This document shows, piece after piece, positions 15,279 to 23,721 of a stretch of DNA of 64,000 bases. The notes under the pieces were generated by a model. The model was not told the origin of the DNA and did not search any database. It was given only the letters and a program-made list of their open reading frames with translations. Numbering within the stretch: the first letter of the stretch is position 1; each line of letters begins with the position of its first letter. The position numbers were made by a program, and so were the translations under genes. Origin of the DNA: Niastella populi (GTDB taxonomy: Bacteria > Bacteroidota > Bacteroidia > Chitinophagales > Chitinophagaceae); the NCBI RefSeq assembly GCF_002078015.1, contig NZ_LWBP01000243.1, forward strand, positions 248,001 to 312,000, in the 5' to 3' direction.

Positions 15279-16769
15279 CTACGCCGCCTGCGGCTGTTGC
15301 TTCGCTACCTTACCTTTCTTAACCAGTTTGCGCACGATCCTGAATATACGATAGTAGAATTCTTTATTGAACAACTGGGAATCGTGCAGGGCTTTGAAGA
15401 TAAGAAAAACAGCGATGGGCATCAGTACGGCAGTGGCCAGCCACATACCCGCTGCGGGCTGCAAAACATCTTCCTTCACGAACTTTTTACCGAAGTTGTT
15501 CAACAGGAAGAAGATCACAAAGAAAATAACCGCAAACACCACCGGTGTTCCAATACCTCCTTTGCGTACAATAGAGCCCAGCGGGGCACCAATCAGGAAC
15601 AATACCAGAACGGCAATCGACATGGTGATCTTTTCGTGGTAGGTCATCAATGTCATGCGCAATTCTTTCCGTTTGCCGTCATAATCGAAAGAGGGGCCTT
15701 CAATGGTTGATTTTATAGAGTTGGCATAGGAAATACTCTGATCTATCACATGCTGTTTTACACTCGCTTTTGAAACGTCGTTTGGCGACATTTTCAAGCT
15801 GTCGGGCAACTGATCGAGAAATGAAACGCCTTTTTTAACCGGCGGCGCTTTTACATCTACCCAACCGGTATCGAGATATTTTGAAAAGGTAAGGTAGCCC
15901 TGTAATTCGCGGCGGTCGCGTTCACTGAATTTCGCCAGGCTCTTGCTCAGCGAGTCGACATTTTTACTCAACTGCCGGGTACTAAGCATTTCATAACGGT
16001 CTTTATACGCGCTGTCAGATGTTCTGTTAAGCACCAGCGAACTCAGGTCGAGCACTTTTTTATATTCCTTGAAGCCAAGCCTGATAAACTCGGTATTGCC
16101 GGCATAGCGGTTACCCCGTTCTTCATAACGCCAGCCGTTGAACAAAAGGAATTCAAGAAAGCGTTGATCGGAAGAAATGCGCATGATGCCTTTTTCGGCG
16201 GCAACTATATTATCCTGCGGGCCGGCGGGATTGCTTTCAAAAATGATCACATTATGTAAGATGGAGTCTTTTTCTTTTTTCGACACCTTGATGGCGTAAT
16301 CGGGAATGTTGGTATAGAATACGCCTTCCTTGAGATCGAAGGCCGGTTTTTTATTTACGAGATCATAGTGCAGGGTTTTCATTTTCAGGTTGGCTACCGG
16401 AATAACATAGTTGTTAAACATGAAGGCCATACCCGACAGCAGAATGGCTACCACGGTGAGGGGCAGCATAAAACGTAACAACCCGATGCCGGCCGATTTG
16501 ATGGCCACCAGTTCGAACGTTTCGCCGAGGTTACCGAATGTCATGATAGAAGATAACAGAATGGCTAACGGCAGGGCCAGCGGAACAAGCGTTGCGCTCA
16601 GGTAAACAACCAGGCGCAGCATGGTAACGGCGTCGATACCCTTGCCCACAAAATCATCGATCCACAGCCAGAAGAACTGTAAGATGAGTACGAACAGCGT
16701 AAGGAAAAAGGTTGCGATAAACGGACCGATAAATGATCGCAATACGAGTATGTCTAATTTTTTTATCAC
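15279..16769 (-). CDS. LptF/LptG-family permease
   Basis: 496 residues. Two or three helices near the N-terminus (IGPFIATFFLTLFVLIL; LVPLALPLAILLSSIMTFG), then the family's conserved cytoplasmic stretch (GETFELVAIKSAGIG), a large periplasmic beta-jellyroll domain (about 130-360) and three C-terminal helices. This is the YjgP/YjgQ (LptF/LptG) layout; such proteins pair with LptB to pull lipopolysaccharide toward the outer membrane. Which of F or G this is cannot be told from the sequence alone. The periplasmic domain is longer than in enteric LptF. No lptB is in the window. Confidence 0.92.
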   Translation of the reverse strand: MIKKLDILVLRSFIGPFIATFFLTLFVLILQFFWLWIDDFVGKGIDAVTMLRLVVYLSATLVPLALPLAILLSSIMTFGNLGETFELVAIKSAGIGLLRFMLPLTVVAILLSGMAFMFNNYVIPVANLKMKTLHYDLVNKKPAFDLKEGVFYTNIPDYAIKVSKKEKDSILHNVIIFESNPAGPQDNIVAAEKGIMRISSDQRFLEFLLFNGWRYEERGNRYAGNTEFIRLGFKEYKKVLDLSSLVLNRTSDSAYKDRYEMLSTRQLSKNVDSLSKSLAKFSERDRRELQGYLTFSKYLDTGWVDVKAPPVKKGVSFLDQLPDSLKMSPNDVSKASVKQHVIDQSISYANSIKSTIEGPSFDYDGKRKELRMTLMTYHEKITMSIAVLVLFLIGAPLGSIVRKGGIGTPVVFAVIFFVIFFLLNNFGKKFVKEDVLQPAAGMWLATAVLMPIAVFLIFKALHDSQLFNKEFYYRIFRIVRKLVKKGKVAKQQPQAA

Positions 16770-16806
16770 AGGCTTAAGTTCTTATTTCTATGTTCTGCGT
16801 TTTAAA

Positions 16807-16841
16807 GTTGCAGGCTACAAGCTGCATGCTTCAAGCTGCAA
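16807..16841. repeat. 7-bp-phased tandem repeat (GCTGCAA type, 5 units)
   Basis: Units GTTGCAG, GCTACAA, GCTGCAT, GCTTCAA, GCTGCAA in exact 7-bp phase in the LptF/G to hypothetical-protein spacer. Confidence 0.87.
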
Positions 16842-16883
16842 GCGAATTCAAAATACCTGAAAGCAACTGCCTTTTGGGTTTTT

Positions 16884-16915
16884 CCTCGTTGCCATTATGC
16901 CTTGTTGCCACGTTG
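16884..16915. repeat. 8-bp-phased tandem repeat (CCTTGTTG type, 4 units)
   Basis: Units CCTCGTTG, CCATTATG, CCTTGTTG, CCACGTTG in exact 8-bp phase. The same words appear at 19,281-19,310 and inside the rluB coding region near 28,855-28,925. Confidence 0.88.
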
Positions 16916-16930
16916 CCTTAATTTTATACT

Positions 16931-17539
16931 ATGAACGTCGCAAAAATACAGCTTTCGGCAGAGGAATTGTCGCTGGTGCAAAATGCCGGCTGGCTTTTAA
17001 CAAAGAATACGATAATAGAAAAAGTTTTTGCTTTGTTCGGCGATGTGGCCCATCAGATGCGTGATAATTTCGATTCCCGGCGTGGTATTTTACCGGCCGA
17101 AGTACTGGTTCCTTCACCAAAGATCTCAAAAGGGGAAAATTACAGGGGGCTGCCCTGGGTAATGCTCGATTACCCGCGATTATTTACCCGCCACGACGCG
17201 TTTGCCATTCGCACCATGTTCTGGTGGGGACATTTTTTAAGTGTGACCCTGCATTTAAAAGGGGAGTACAAAAAGCGGTACGAGCAACAACTGCTTAATA
17301 ACTTTTCCTTACTTACCACAAAGCAATTCTATGTATGCGTTAGCGGGGAGGAGTGGCGGCATGAATTTGATGAAGACAATTACAAGCCTCTCACCCAGTT
17401 GAATTCATCTGCTGTAGAAGAAATTCTGCTGGCTAATAATTTTTGCAAGCTATCCGCTAAAATATCACTTCCTCAATGGAATCAGTCAAAGGCATTATTG
17501 ATTGATCTACACGAAACAATTATCACATCCATCATTTAG
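16931..17539 (+). CDS. Hypothetical protein, 202 aa
   Basis: A 202-residue soluble protein with no signal peptide. It contains a stretch rich in aromatic residues (LPWVMLDYPRLFTRHDAFAIRTMFWWGHF, positions about 75-105) that looks like a folded core. I do not recognise the family. The ATG follows an AT-rich leader. Its 3' end overlaps the convergent START-like gene by 4 bp. Confidence 0.75.
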   Translation: MNVAKIQLSAEELSLVQNAGWLLTKNTIIEKVFALFGDVAHQMRDNFDSRRGILPAEVLVPSPKISKGENYRGLPWVMLDYPRLFTRHDAFAIRTMFWWGHFLSVTLHLKGEYKKRYEQQLLNNFSLLTTKQFYVCVSGEEWRHEFDEDNYKPLTQLNSSAVEEILLANNFCKLSAKISLPQWNQSKALLIDLHETIITSII

Positions 17540-17916
17540 TTTCCAAGCCGGTGAAACAGGTCTTTCACCTGGTAGCCCCATAGCTGGCTTTGGTCTTTAA
17601 CATCGCCTTTGTCTGCGAAGTCTTTAATAACAAGGATGGTCTGATTTGTTACTTCTGATTTCTCAATTCTGAATTCGAAATATTCATCTTTGGGTGCGTG
17701 CAACCAATGAAACCTGATAAATTTTTCTTCTTCGCTTTCCATAACCTCAGCCTTGTCTGTAGTGCCGTTCCATGAAAAACTGAAAACGTTGTCTCTTTCG
17801 TCTACTTTATCGGCAAACCATTCCTGCAAACCTGCAGGGGTACTTAAGAATTCGTATAAAATGGAAGGAGAACATCTTACCGGATACTCTAACGTAAATA
17901 TTTGTTTCTTACTCAT
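17536..17916 (-). CDS. START/SRPBCC-fold domain protein
   Basis: 126 residues. The opening (FTLEYPVRCSPSILYEFLSTPAGLQEWFADKV) is the usual first strand and helix pair of the AHSA1/START-like fold, with later strands FSFSWNGTTDKAEVMES and FEFRIEKSEVTNQT and a long C-terminal helix. The fold binds hydrophobic ligands or acts as a cochaperone domain; no ligand can be named. START-like proteins next to the primary sigma gene are common in Bacteroidota (recalled, not checked). Confidence 0.85.
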   Translation of the reverse strand: MSKKQIFTLEYPVRCSPSILYEFLSTPAGLQEWFADKVDERDNVFSFSWNGTTDKAEVMESEEEKFIRFHWLHAPKDEYFEFRIEKSEVTNQTILVIKDFADKGDVKDQSQLWGYQVKDLFHRLGN

Positions 17917-18246
17917 CTAACCCTTGTATTGATCTTTATTAGAAAATACCAATGGTGCAATTATAGAAAAATAATGCTACCCTCAAAATTTTTTTTTGGC
18001 AAAATCAGGTAAAAAGCCCTAAAAATGAGTAAATAAGCAAAAAAATCTCATATATCTGAGGTTCAGCCGCTTATGAATATTTCTGAGGAAAATGGGAATA
18101 AATCGCTATATTAGGTGGAAAGATTTTTAGTTTTTTTTAAGAACTTAATGCTTGTTCATATAACAAATAGGACAGGTATTTCGTTTTTTGAAAACCATTG
18201 ACCGTTATTAACCTAAAAAACCCTTTAAAATGTCCTACCTATGAGT
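17917..18246. other. AT-rich intergenic region upstream of rpoD
   Basis: About 330 bp between divergent genes, with A and T runs and no convincing gene, repeat array or hairpin. The rpoD promoter should lie here; TATTTCG near 18,177-18,184 is a weak -7 candidate. Nothing else is supported. Confidence 0.5.
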
Positions 18247-19116
18247 ATGCGGCAACTCAAGATCACGAAATCAATTACGAATCGTGAATCTCAGAGCCTT
18301 GAAAAATACTTGCAGGAAATCGGAAAAGTTGAATTGATCAGTCCCGAAGAAGAAGTAAAACTCGCGGGTTTGATCAAGCAAGGAAACCAGGCAGCCCTTG
18401 ACAAACTAACGAAAGCGAATTTAAGGTTCGTTGTATCCGTAGCCAAGCAGTATCAGAATCAAGGTCTCTCATTACCAGACCTCATCAATGAGGGTAATTT
18501 GGGTCTCATTAAAGCAGCGCAACGTTTTGATGAAACCCGTGGTTTTAAGTTCATTTCTTACGCCGTGTGGTGGATTCGCCAAAGCATTCTTCAGGCATTA
18601 GCCGAGCAATCGCGCATTGTAAGGCTCCCATTGAACAAAGTAGGGTTAACAAACAAGATCCAGAAAGCGTTTTCGCAGCTGGAACAGGAGTTTGAGCGGG
18701 AACCCTCGCCCGAAGAACTGGCCGATCTGCTGGAGCTCGAAACCGAAGAAGTTTCTGCTACCCTGGGCATCGCAGCCCGCCACGTAAGCATGGATACTCC
18801 GCTCTCTGAAGGGGAAGACAATACCCTGATAGATGTACTGGAGAATCACAATGCCGAACGCGCAGAAACAAACATCGAGCACAAGGAATCCCTTAAACAG
18901 GAGATCGAGCGTTCGATGAAAATGCTTACCGAACGGCAAAAAGAAGTGATTTGCTATTTCTTTGGTTTGGGCGTCGATCATCCAATGAGCCTGGAAGATA
19001 TCGGCGAGAAATTCAACCTTACCCGCGAACGGGTTCGCCAGATCAAAGACAAGGCAATTACCAAGTTGCGTACCAATTCACGTTCAAAGGCCCTGCGGGG
19101 ATTTTTGGGCGTTTAA
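18247..19116 (+). CDS. rpoD: Primary RNA polymerase sigma factor RpoD/SigA, short Bacteroidota type
   Basis: 289 residues from [14 protein letters not shown], the form in which this protein usually starts in Bacteroidota; an in-frame ATG six bases upstream is also possible. Region 1.2 ([16 protein letters not shown]), region 2 ([43 protein letters not shown]), region 3 and region 4 with HTH ([23 protein letters not shown]) are complete. Region 1.1 and the non-conserved insert of E. coli sigma-70 are absent, which is normal for this phylum. This sigma is expected to read the TTTG / TAnnTTTG promoters seen across the window. Confidence 0.97.
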   Translation: MRQLKITKSITNRESQSLEKYLQEIGKVELISPEEEVKLAGLIKQGNQAALDKLTKANLRFVVSVAKQYQNQGLSLPDLINEGNLGLIKAAQRFDETRGFKFISYAVWWIRQSILQALAEQSRIVRLPLNKVGLTNKIQKAFSQLEQEFEREPSPEELADLLELETEEVSATLGIAARHVSMDTPLSEGEDNTLIDVLENHNAERAETNIEHKESLKQEIERSMKMLTERQKEVICYFFGLGVDHPMSLEDIGEKFNLTRERVRQIKDKAITKLRTNSRSKALRGFLGV

Positions 19117-19170
19117 CCTAAAAACTTATAGCCGGCAAAAGAAACTTTACACAACAAAATTTACTTCCTG

Positions 19171-19178
19171 TAAATTTG
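19171..19178 (+). promoter_or_regulatory. Candidate promoter -7 element (TAAATTTG) before ffh
   Basis: Exact TAnnTTTG match; the start would be near 19,182, only a few bases before a strong hairpin. It could drive ffh with a leader of about 155 nt. No good -33 TTTG is seen. Confidence 0.45.
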
Positions 19179-19186
19179 CAGTCCAT

Positions 19187-19220
19187 AAAGTGAATATAAC
19201 TTAGGGTATATTCACTTTTT
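19187..19220 (+). terminator. Intrinsic terminator after rpoD
   Basis: Perfect 12-bp stem AAAGTGAATATA / TATATTCACTTT with an 8-nt loop, followed by T residues. It is 70 bp after the rpoD stop. Because of the promoter-like element just upstream it could also act as an early stop or attenuator for ffh transcription. Confidence 0.8.
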
Positions 19221-19230
19221 TGCTTTTAGA

Positions 19231-19317
19231 AAAAGGCAAATAGGCAACAAGGCAACGGGGCATAAAGCCAGGATTCCCTCTCGTTGCCTTTATGCCTTGT
19301 TGCCTCGATGCCTTTTT
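19231..19317. repeat. Inverted pair of 8-bp-phased arrays between rpoD and ffh
   Basis: Left arm units GGCAAATA, GGCAACAA, GGCAACGG, GGCATAAA (19,235-19,266); right arm CCTTTATG, CCTTGTTG, CCTCGATG, CCTTTTTC (19,287-19,318). The arms are largely reverse complements and could pair as a long imperfect hairpin around a short loop. The right arm shares words with 16,884-16,915. Confidence 0.88.
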
Positions 19318-19336
19318 CTCATTAAAACAGGAAGTT

Positions 19337-20653
19337 ATGTTTGAAAATCTTACCGACCGGTTAGAATCGGCCTTTAAACAGATAAAAGGTGAAGGCCGCA
19401 TCACCGACCTCAATATTGCCGCCACCGTAAAAGACATTCGCCGCGCCCTGGTGGATGCCGACGTGAACTATAAAATTGCCAAGGAATTTACCGATAGAGT
19501 AAAAGATAAAGCCCTGGGTCATAAAGTATTAAAGGCAGTAAGTCCCGGCCAGCTGATGGTGAAGATCGTGAAAGACGAGCTGGTTGAACTGATGGGGGGT
19601 ACCGAAAGCGAATTCAATGCCAAGGGCAATCCCGCCGTTATCCTCATCGCCGGTTTACAGGGTTCCGGTAAAACCACCTTCAGCGCCAAACTGGCCAATT
19701 TCCTCAAATCAAGGGGCCGGCTTTCGCCCATGCTCGTAGCGGCCGATATTTACCGCCCCGCGGCCATCGACCAGTTGAAAGTACTGGGCGAACAAATTCA
19801 GGTTGATGTTTACAGTGAGCCCGAAAATAAAGATGCGGTTCAGATAGCTTCCAATGCAATCAAAGAAGCACGCGCTAAAAACAAGAACGTGGTCATCATC
19901 GATACCGCCGGCCGTTTGGCCATCGATGAGGCTATGATGACCGAAGTTGCCAATGTAAAATCGGCCGTCAGCCCGCAGGAGATCCTGTTCGTTGTTGACT
20001 CCATGACCGGTCAGGATGCCGTGAACACTGCAAAAGCGTTTAACGATCGGCTTAACTTCACCGGTGTGGTGCTCACCAAACTCGATGGTGATACCCGCGG
20101 TGGCGCCGCCCTTTCTATCAAATACACGGTTCAAAAGCCCATTAAGTTCGTAAGCAGCGGCGAAAAGCTCGATACGCTCGATGTTTTCTATCCCGAACGT
20201 ATGGCGCAGCGTATCCTGGGTATGGGTGACATCACCACCCTGGTTGAAAAAGCACAGCAGCAGTTCGACGAGGAAGAAGCCCGCAAACTGGAAAAGAAGA
20301 TCCGCAAGAACCAGTTCAATTTCGAAGATTTCAAACAACAGCTCGAACAGATAAAAAAGATGGGTAATATCAAAGACCTGTTGGGAATGATCCCCGGTGT
20401 TGGTAAAGCCATCAAGGACATCGACATCAGCGACGATGCGTTCAAAGGCATCGAGGCGATGATCAACTCCATGACGCCGGCCGAGCGTAACGATCCCGAT
20501 CTGATCGATGCGCGCCGTAAACAACGGATTGCCAAAGGCGCCGGGAAAGATCTCACGGAAGTGAATGCCTTTCTGAAGCAGTTTGAGCAGATGAAACAGA
20601 TGATGAAAATGATGAATAAGATGCCTATGGGCAGAATGGGCATGAAAAGATAA
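19337..20653 (+). CDS. ffh: Signal recognition particle protein Ffh
   Basis: 438 residues from MFENLTDRLESAF. N domain, then G domain with P-loop GLQGSGKTT, DTAGRL, TKLDGDTRGG, then the M domain rich in Met at the end (KQMMKMMNKMPMGRMGMKR). Ffh binds SRP RNA and signal sequences and delivers nascent chains to FtsY at the membrane. The frame is open 15 codons further upstream, but that part is encoded by the 8-bp repeat arm, so the later ATG is preferred. No SRP RNA gene was seen in the window. Confidence 0.97.
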   Translation: MFENLTDRLESAFKQIKGEGRITDLNIAATVKDIRRALVDADVNYKIAKEFTDRVKDKALGHKVLKAVSPGQLMVKIVKDELVELMGGTESEFNAKGNPAVILIAGLQGSGKTTFSAKLANFLKSRGRLSPMLVAADIYRPAAIDQLKVLGEQIQVDVYSEPENKDAVQIASNAIKEARAKNKNVVIIDTAGRLAIDEAMMTEVANVKSAVSPQEILFVVDSMTGQDAVNTAKAFNDRLNFTGVVLTKLDGDTRGGAALSIKYTVQKPIKFVSSGEKLDTLDVFYPERMAQRILGMGDITTLVEKAQQQFDEEEARKLEKKIRKNQFNFEDFKQQLEQIKKMGNIKDLLGMIPGVGKAIKDIDISDDAFKGIEAMINSMTPAERNDPDLIDARRKQRIAKGAGKDLTEVNAFLKQFEQMKQMMKMMNKMPMGRMGMKR

Positions 20654-20716
20654 GGTGCCGGTTCCCCGTTCCCGGTTTCAGGTTTTCCCGGCAAGTGGTT
20701 CCCGGTAACCGGAATC
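20654..20716. repeat. 7-bp-phased tandem repeat, 9 units (GGTTCCC type)
   Basis: Nine units in exact 7-bp phase: GGTGCCG, GTTCCCC, GTTCCCG, GTTTCAG, GTTTTCC, CGGCAAG, TGGTTCC, CGGTAAC, CGGAATC. It begins directly after the ffh stop and is the longest 7-bp array noted here. Confidence 0.85.
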
Positions 20717-20799
20717 GGTTGAGTTTTTGCTTTTTTTGCATGCGTTTTTCCTAGAGAAATAGTGCAGTTAGGTAAAAATTATTCACAAGGATTATTAAA

Positions 20800-20830
20800 T
20801 TTGGAAAAATCAGTTCGATTGTTATTTTTG
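20800..20830 (+). promoter_or_regulatory. rpsP promoter (TTTG-N19-TATTTTTG)
   Basis: -33 TTTG at 20,800-20,803, 19-bp spacer, -7 TATTTTTG at 20,823-20,830: a full match to the Bacteroidota promoter. The start should be near 20,835, giving a leader of about 53 nt. Confidence 0.85.
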
Positions 20831-20887
20831 CAATCGTTATAATGGAAAGTAACCCTATTTGTTCACGCATTTAAATTTCTATTTAAG

Positions 20888-21316
20888 ATGCCAGTTAAAA
20901 TCAGACTGCAACGCCATGGGTCTAAGAAAAGACCTTTCTATTTCATCGTAGTGGCCGATGCACGCTCTCCGCGTGATGGTAAGTTTATCCAGAAGTTAGG
21001 TACTTACAACCCTCTTACAGTTCCTGCAACAATTCAGTTAGATCGCCAGAAAGCCCTCGATTGGCTGCACAAAGGCGCTCAACCTACTGATACTGTGCGC
21101 AGAATCCTGTCATACAAAGGTGTACTGTACCTGAAACATTTGTTGCGTGGTGTGAAACTGGGTCTATTCGACGAAGCTACCGCTATGGAGAAATTCCAGA
21201 AGTGGCATGCCGAGCACGAAGTTCAGGTTAAAAAACGCCAGGAAACCAATGCAAAGGATAGAAGACCTCGCAGAGGTGCTGGTGGACCACCTGTAAGACC
21301 ACGCAGAGGCGAGTAA
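20888..21316 (+). CDS. rpsP: 30S ribosomal protein S16
   Basis: 142 residues. The first 80 are the S16 domain ([31 protein letters not shown] ... IQKLGTYNP); the rest is a basic extension ([19 protein letters not shown]) that enteric S16 lacks but Bacteroidota S16 often has. S16 is an early-assembling 30S protein. It has its own strong promoter and is closed by a strong terminator, so the downstream rimM is read from another start. Codon use is biased as in a highly expressed gene. Confidence 0.97.
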   Translation: MPVKIRLQRHGSKKRPFYFIVVADARSPRDGKFIQKLGTYNPLTVPATIQLDRQKALDWLHKGAQPTDTVRRILSYKGVLYLKHLLRGVKLGLFDEATAMEKFQKWHAEHEVQVKKRQETNAKDRRPRRGAGGPPVRPRRGE

Positions 21317-21345
21317 AAAGCAGTATAGCTAGCTGTCAACTTGTT

Positions 21346-21378
21346 AAATCCCGGTACTTAAGTGCCGGGATTTTTTTC
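21346..21378 (+). terminator. Intrinsic terminator after rpsP
   Basis: Stem AAATCCCGG ... CCGGGATTT with inner pairing ACTTAAGT, followed by seven Ts. Confidence 0.9.
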
Positions 21379-21459
21379 TTTTGGGGCATCTTAAACGCCC
21401 GGGCCGGGTAGTTATTTCAGCAATGGAAGGCTACCGGAAACCCTCTTCCACAGCCCGGC

Positions 21460-21491
21460 CATTATCACATTATTCCATTATCGAATTATCA
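21460..21491. repeat. 8-bp-phased tandem repeat (CATTATCA type, 4 units)
   Basis: Units CATTATCA, CATTATTC, CATTATCG, AATTATCA just upstream of the rimM promoter. The AATTATCA word recurs at 45,991-46,022. Confidence 0.87.
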
Positions 21492-21503
21492 CATTGGTTT
21501 TTC

Positions 21504-21511
21504 TACCTTTG
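21504..21511 (+). promoter_or_regulatory. rimM -7 element (TACCTTTG)
   Basis: Exact TAnnTTTG ending 8 bp before the rimM ATG; the transcript would have a leader of only a few nucleotides. Confidence 0.65.
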
Positions 21512-21519
21512 CCCGGCAT

Positions 21520-22035
21520 ATGACTAACTATCACAGTGTTGGAAAAATAGTGGCCACTTTCGGCGTAAAGGGAGAGGTGGTACTGCACCACTCATTGGGC
21601 AAGAAAACCTCGCTGAAGGGCCTCGAAACCATTTTTATCGAGGTGAAGAAAGACGAAATGCTGCCCTACTTCCTGGAAAGTACCCGCATCAAAAATGATG
21701 AAGAACTGTTTCTCAAATTCGAAGGCATCGATACAAAGGAAGCCGCCCACCTGCTGATGCAAAAACGCGTTTGGCTGCCGCAGGAGGAGTTCGAGAAGTA
21801 TGTGGCCAAATCGGCCCCTATTATGTTGCTGGGTTTTCATATCATCAATGAGGGCGAAGATATCGGTGAGATCCTGGAGGTGATAGAACAACCGCATCAA
21901 TTGCTTTGCCGTATCGATTTAAAAGGCAGGGAAGCCCTGATACCCGTACATGAGGACTTCCTGCTCAAAATTGATAAAAAGAAGAAACAGGTGCATGTGG
22001 AGCTGCCTGAGGGGCTGCTTGATATCTATAGTTAA
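21520..22035 (+). CDS. rimM: 16S rRNA processing protein RimM
   Basis: 171 residues. N-terminal RimM barrel (YHSVGKIVATFGVKGEVVLHH) and C-terminal PRC-barrel domain (LLGFHIINEGEDIGEILEVIEQPHQLL ... ALIPVHEDFL). RimM helps assemble the 30S head and binds S19. The rpsP-rimM order is widespread, but trmD and rplS, the usual next genes, are absent here. The very short predicted leader suggests leaderless or near-leaderless translation. Confidence 0.95.
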   Translation: MTNYHSVGKIVATFGVKGEVVLHHSLGKKTSLKGLETIFIEVKKDEMLPYFLESTRIKNDEELFLKFEGIDTKEAAHLLMQKRVWLPQEEFEKYVAKSAPIMLLGFHIINEGEDIGEILEVIEQPHQLLCRIDLKGREALIPVHEDFLLKIDKKKKQVHVELPEGLLDIYS

Positions 22036-22153
22036 TGTGCTGATGTGCTGATTGAGGAATTCGGCAGTTCTTATAAGAAGCGAAGTTCACGCGAAAGCAT
22101 TCTCTAAAGCTGTATTCATTAGCATATTAGCACATTAGCAAATTAGCTAATTG
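22034..22153. repeat. Inverted pair of 8-bp-phased arrays after rimM
   Basis: Left arm AATGTGCT, GATGTGCT, GATTGAGG (22,034-22,057); right arm ATTAGCAT, ATTAGCAC, ATTAGCAA, ATTAGCTA (22,118-22,149). The arms are partly complementary around a 60-bp loop and run into the 3' end of the DinB-fold gene. Confidence 0.86.
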
Positions 22154-22697
22154 TACTCTCTATTTGCACAAAATGCCGTTGATGGTGCGCAATGATAAAC
22201 CCGAACACATCGCCCATTTTTAGTTTAATGAACGGCGCAATGGATACGGGAATACGGGAATGATTGATATTTACCTGCTGCGCTTTATTTAGCAATTGCA
22301 ATAACAGGATCTCCTGCCGCTCAAACTCCTCCAATGCTTTAATGGCGTCAATGCCGGGGGCCGGACTATGATTCTTAAACGCCTTCATTTTGTTGCCAAT
22401 GGTTCCATCGGGTTTGGGCATCATGCTTTTGGTAAAATAACCGCCCAGCAGGCCCGGCGTAAACCATTCGGCAGGTTCCCTTTTGTTATTGTCGATGGCC
22501 TGTTGCAGCTTTGGCAAATAATACCGGCCATACGTGTTCAGGTGCTCTATTACCTGGGCTACGCTCCAGCGCCCGGGCGCTGGCTGCTGTGCCAGCCGGC
22601 TTACCGGTAATTGTTTCAACTGAGCCGTTCTGAGCATGATCTGGCGGGTATCGGTCTCTAATGTCTCCAGCAGGGAAGAAGCCTGTATTTTTTTCAT
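22143..22697 (-). CDS. DinB-fold (DinB_2/YfiT-like) protein
   Basis: 184 residues, four-helix-bundle type. Family marks are APGRWSVAQVIEHLN (first metal His) near residue 45 and the C-terminal AHHQRHFVQ pair of His. These His would bind a divalent metal, as in DinB/YfiT thiol-transferase-like proteins. Substrate unknown. The gene has a perfect -7 element 38 bp upstream. It is not related to DNA polymerase IV, which is also called dinB. Confidence 0.88.
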   Translation of the reverse strand: MKKIQASSLLETLETDTRQIMLRTAQLKQLPVSRLAQQPAPGRWSVAQVIEHLNTYGRYYLPKLQQAIDNNKREPAEWFTPGLLGGYFTKSMMPKPDGTIGNKMKAFKNHSPAPGIDAIKALEEFERQEILLLQLLNKAQQVNINHSRIPVSIAPFIKLKMGDVFGFIIAHHQRHFVQIESTIS

Positions 22698-22874
22698 TTG
22701 TTAATATGTTTGGTGCTTTGTGCTTTTACAGATGCAAAGCTACCGGCGGTCTTTTTTTAAAATCTTGGCGCCCGCCAATATTTTTGAATGTAGACGTGTA
22801 ATGCAGGGAAATGATGCGGAAGAAAGGAGTTGATAAGTTGATGGAGGTTGATGATGGTGACAGAGGGTATACAG

Positions 22875-22916
22875 AATGTTGAATGTGGAATATTCAATAT
22901 CGAATGTAGAAGTGAG
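22875..22916. repeat. 7-bp-phased tandem repeat (AATGTTG type, 6 units)
   Basis: Units AATGTTG, AATGTGG, AATATTC, AATATCG, AATGTAG, AAGTGAG in exact phase. Words recur at 41,466-41,479, 41,534-41,547 and, as complement, at 54,392-54,419. Confidence 0.88.
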
Positions 22917-22961
22917 GGGAGGAAATGAAGGCGGGAAATGAGCTGTATTTATATTCGATTT

Positions 22962-22989
22962 GGGCTTTCGGCTTTGGGCTTTTGGCTGT
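22962..22989. repeat. 7-bp-phased tandem repeat (GGGCTTT type, 4 units)
   Basis: Units GGGCTTT, CGGCTTT, GGGCTTT, TGGCTGT. The same words are found in the rluB coding region near 28,783-28,810. Confidence 0.86.
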
Positions 22990-23018
22990 AATACCTTGCG
23001 GCCCCGGCCAGCTGTATT

Positions 23019-23603
23019 TTACTCAATTCTTACCGTCGCCATCAGTTTACTGAATGTAGTGGCATCCATGCCCAGATAGGAGGCCAGGTATTTATGGGGG
23101 ATCAGCTGCAATACGTGCGGACTGCGTTTCAGCAGGGTCCTGAACTTTTCTTCGGCGCTGTATGTTAGAAGTTCCACATGACGCTCCAGCACACCCATGA
23201 GTGCAAATGCGGTAAATGTGCTGATCAGTTTTTCTATGTCGCGGTGTTTTTCCATCAATTGCTGAAACTGGGTATGCGTGCTGCGCAGCAGGGTGCTGCT
23301 GGTGAGGGTTTCAAGAAAATACCGCGAAGGCAGGCGGGTAAGAAAGGAATCGGCGATGCCCGAAAAGGAATAGGGATACGTGAAAACAAGGGTGGCTTCA
23401 TGATGGGCGTCGATATAAAAAATGCGTTGAACGCCGTTCAATACAAAATAAACATGACGCTCGGTTTCGCCGGCTGCCGTTAATATGGTTTTCCGTTTAT
23501 AATGATGCAACTGCCAGATGCCCGCCAGGTCCTGCCAGGCTTCGTCGCTGAGCGGCTGCATGGCGAAAACGTGTTTTTTCAGGTGTTCAATTCCTTCTTC
23601 CAA
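23019..23603 (-). CDS. Crp/Fnr-family transcriptional regulator
   Basis: 194 residues. A cyclic-nucleotide-binding fold fills about residues 10-125 (YFVLNGVQRIFYIDAHHEATLVF is the beta-roll), followed by a dimer helix and a C-terminal HTH (IPHKYLASYLGMDATTFSKLMATV). The recognition helix MDATTFSKLM lacks the Glu/Arg pair of CRP and FNR, so its target should differ from the FNR-like boxes of the cco promoters. Ligand residues for cAMP are not obvious. Transcribed away from the polymerase IV gene, sharing a 118-bp divergent promoter region. Confidence 0.9.
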   Translation of the reverse strand: MEEGIEHLKKHVFAMQPLSDEAWQDLAGIWQLHHYKRKTILTAAGETERHVYFVLNGVQRIFYIDAHHEATLVFTYPYSFSGIADSFLTRLPSRYFLETLTSSTLLRSTHTQFQQLMEKHRDIEKLISTFTAFALMGVLERHVELLTYSAEEKFRTLLKRSPHVLQLIPHKYLASYLGMDATTFSKLMATVRIE

Positions 23604-23721
23604 GAGAGCGTGTTTCTGGTAAAATTATGAAAAAGGAAAGAAGTAAGTGGCGGGTGGCATTTACCAACATTCAGCAACTACCAGCCGATAATTAACCTAA
23701 TTTCGTATTGATTTCCAAAAC

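Larger units (their letters stand above)
22698..23018. other. Intergenic region with two 7-bp arrays
   Basis: 321 bp upstream of the DinB-fold gene and downstream of the CRP-type gene. It holds the DinB-fold -7 element TAGCTTTG (22,735-22,742, minus strand) and two 7-bp-phased arrays at 22,875-22,916 and 22,962-22,989. No gene seen. Confidence 0.7.

Noticed and set aside
19709-20524. Long minus-strand open frame over ffh (271 codons)
   Set aside because: Antisense to ffh; composition is a mirror of the ffh codon pattern.
23019-23603. Second CRP-type regulator as binder of the cco boxes
   Set aside because: Its recognition helix lacks the Glu/Arg pair expected to read TGA/TCA, and it is far from the cco locus.
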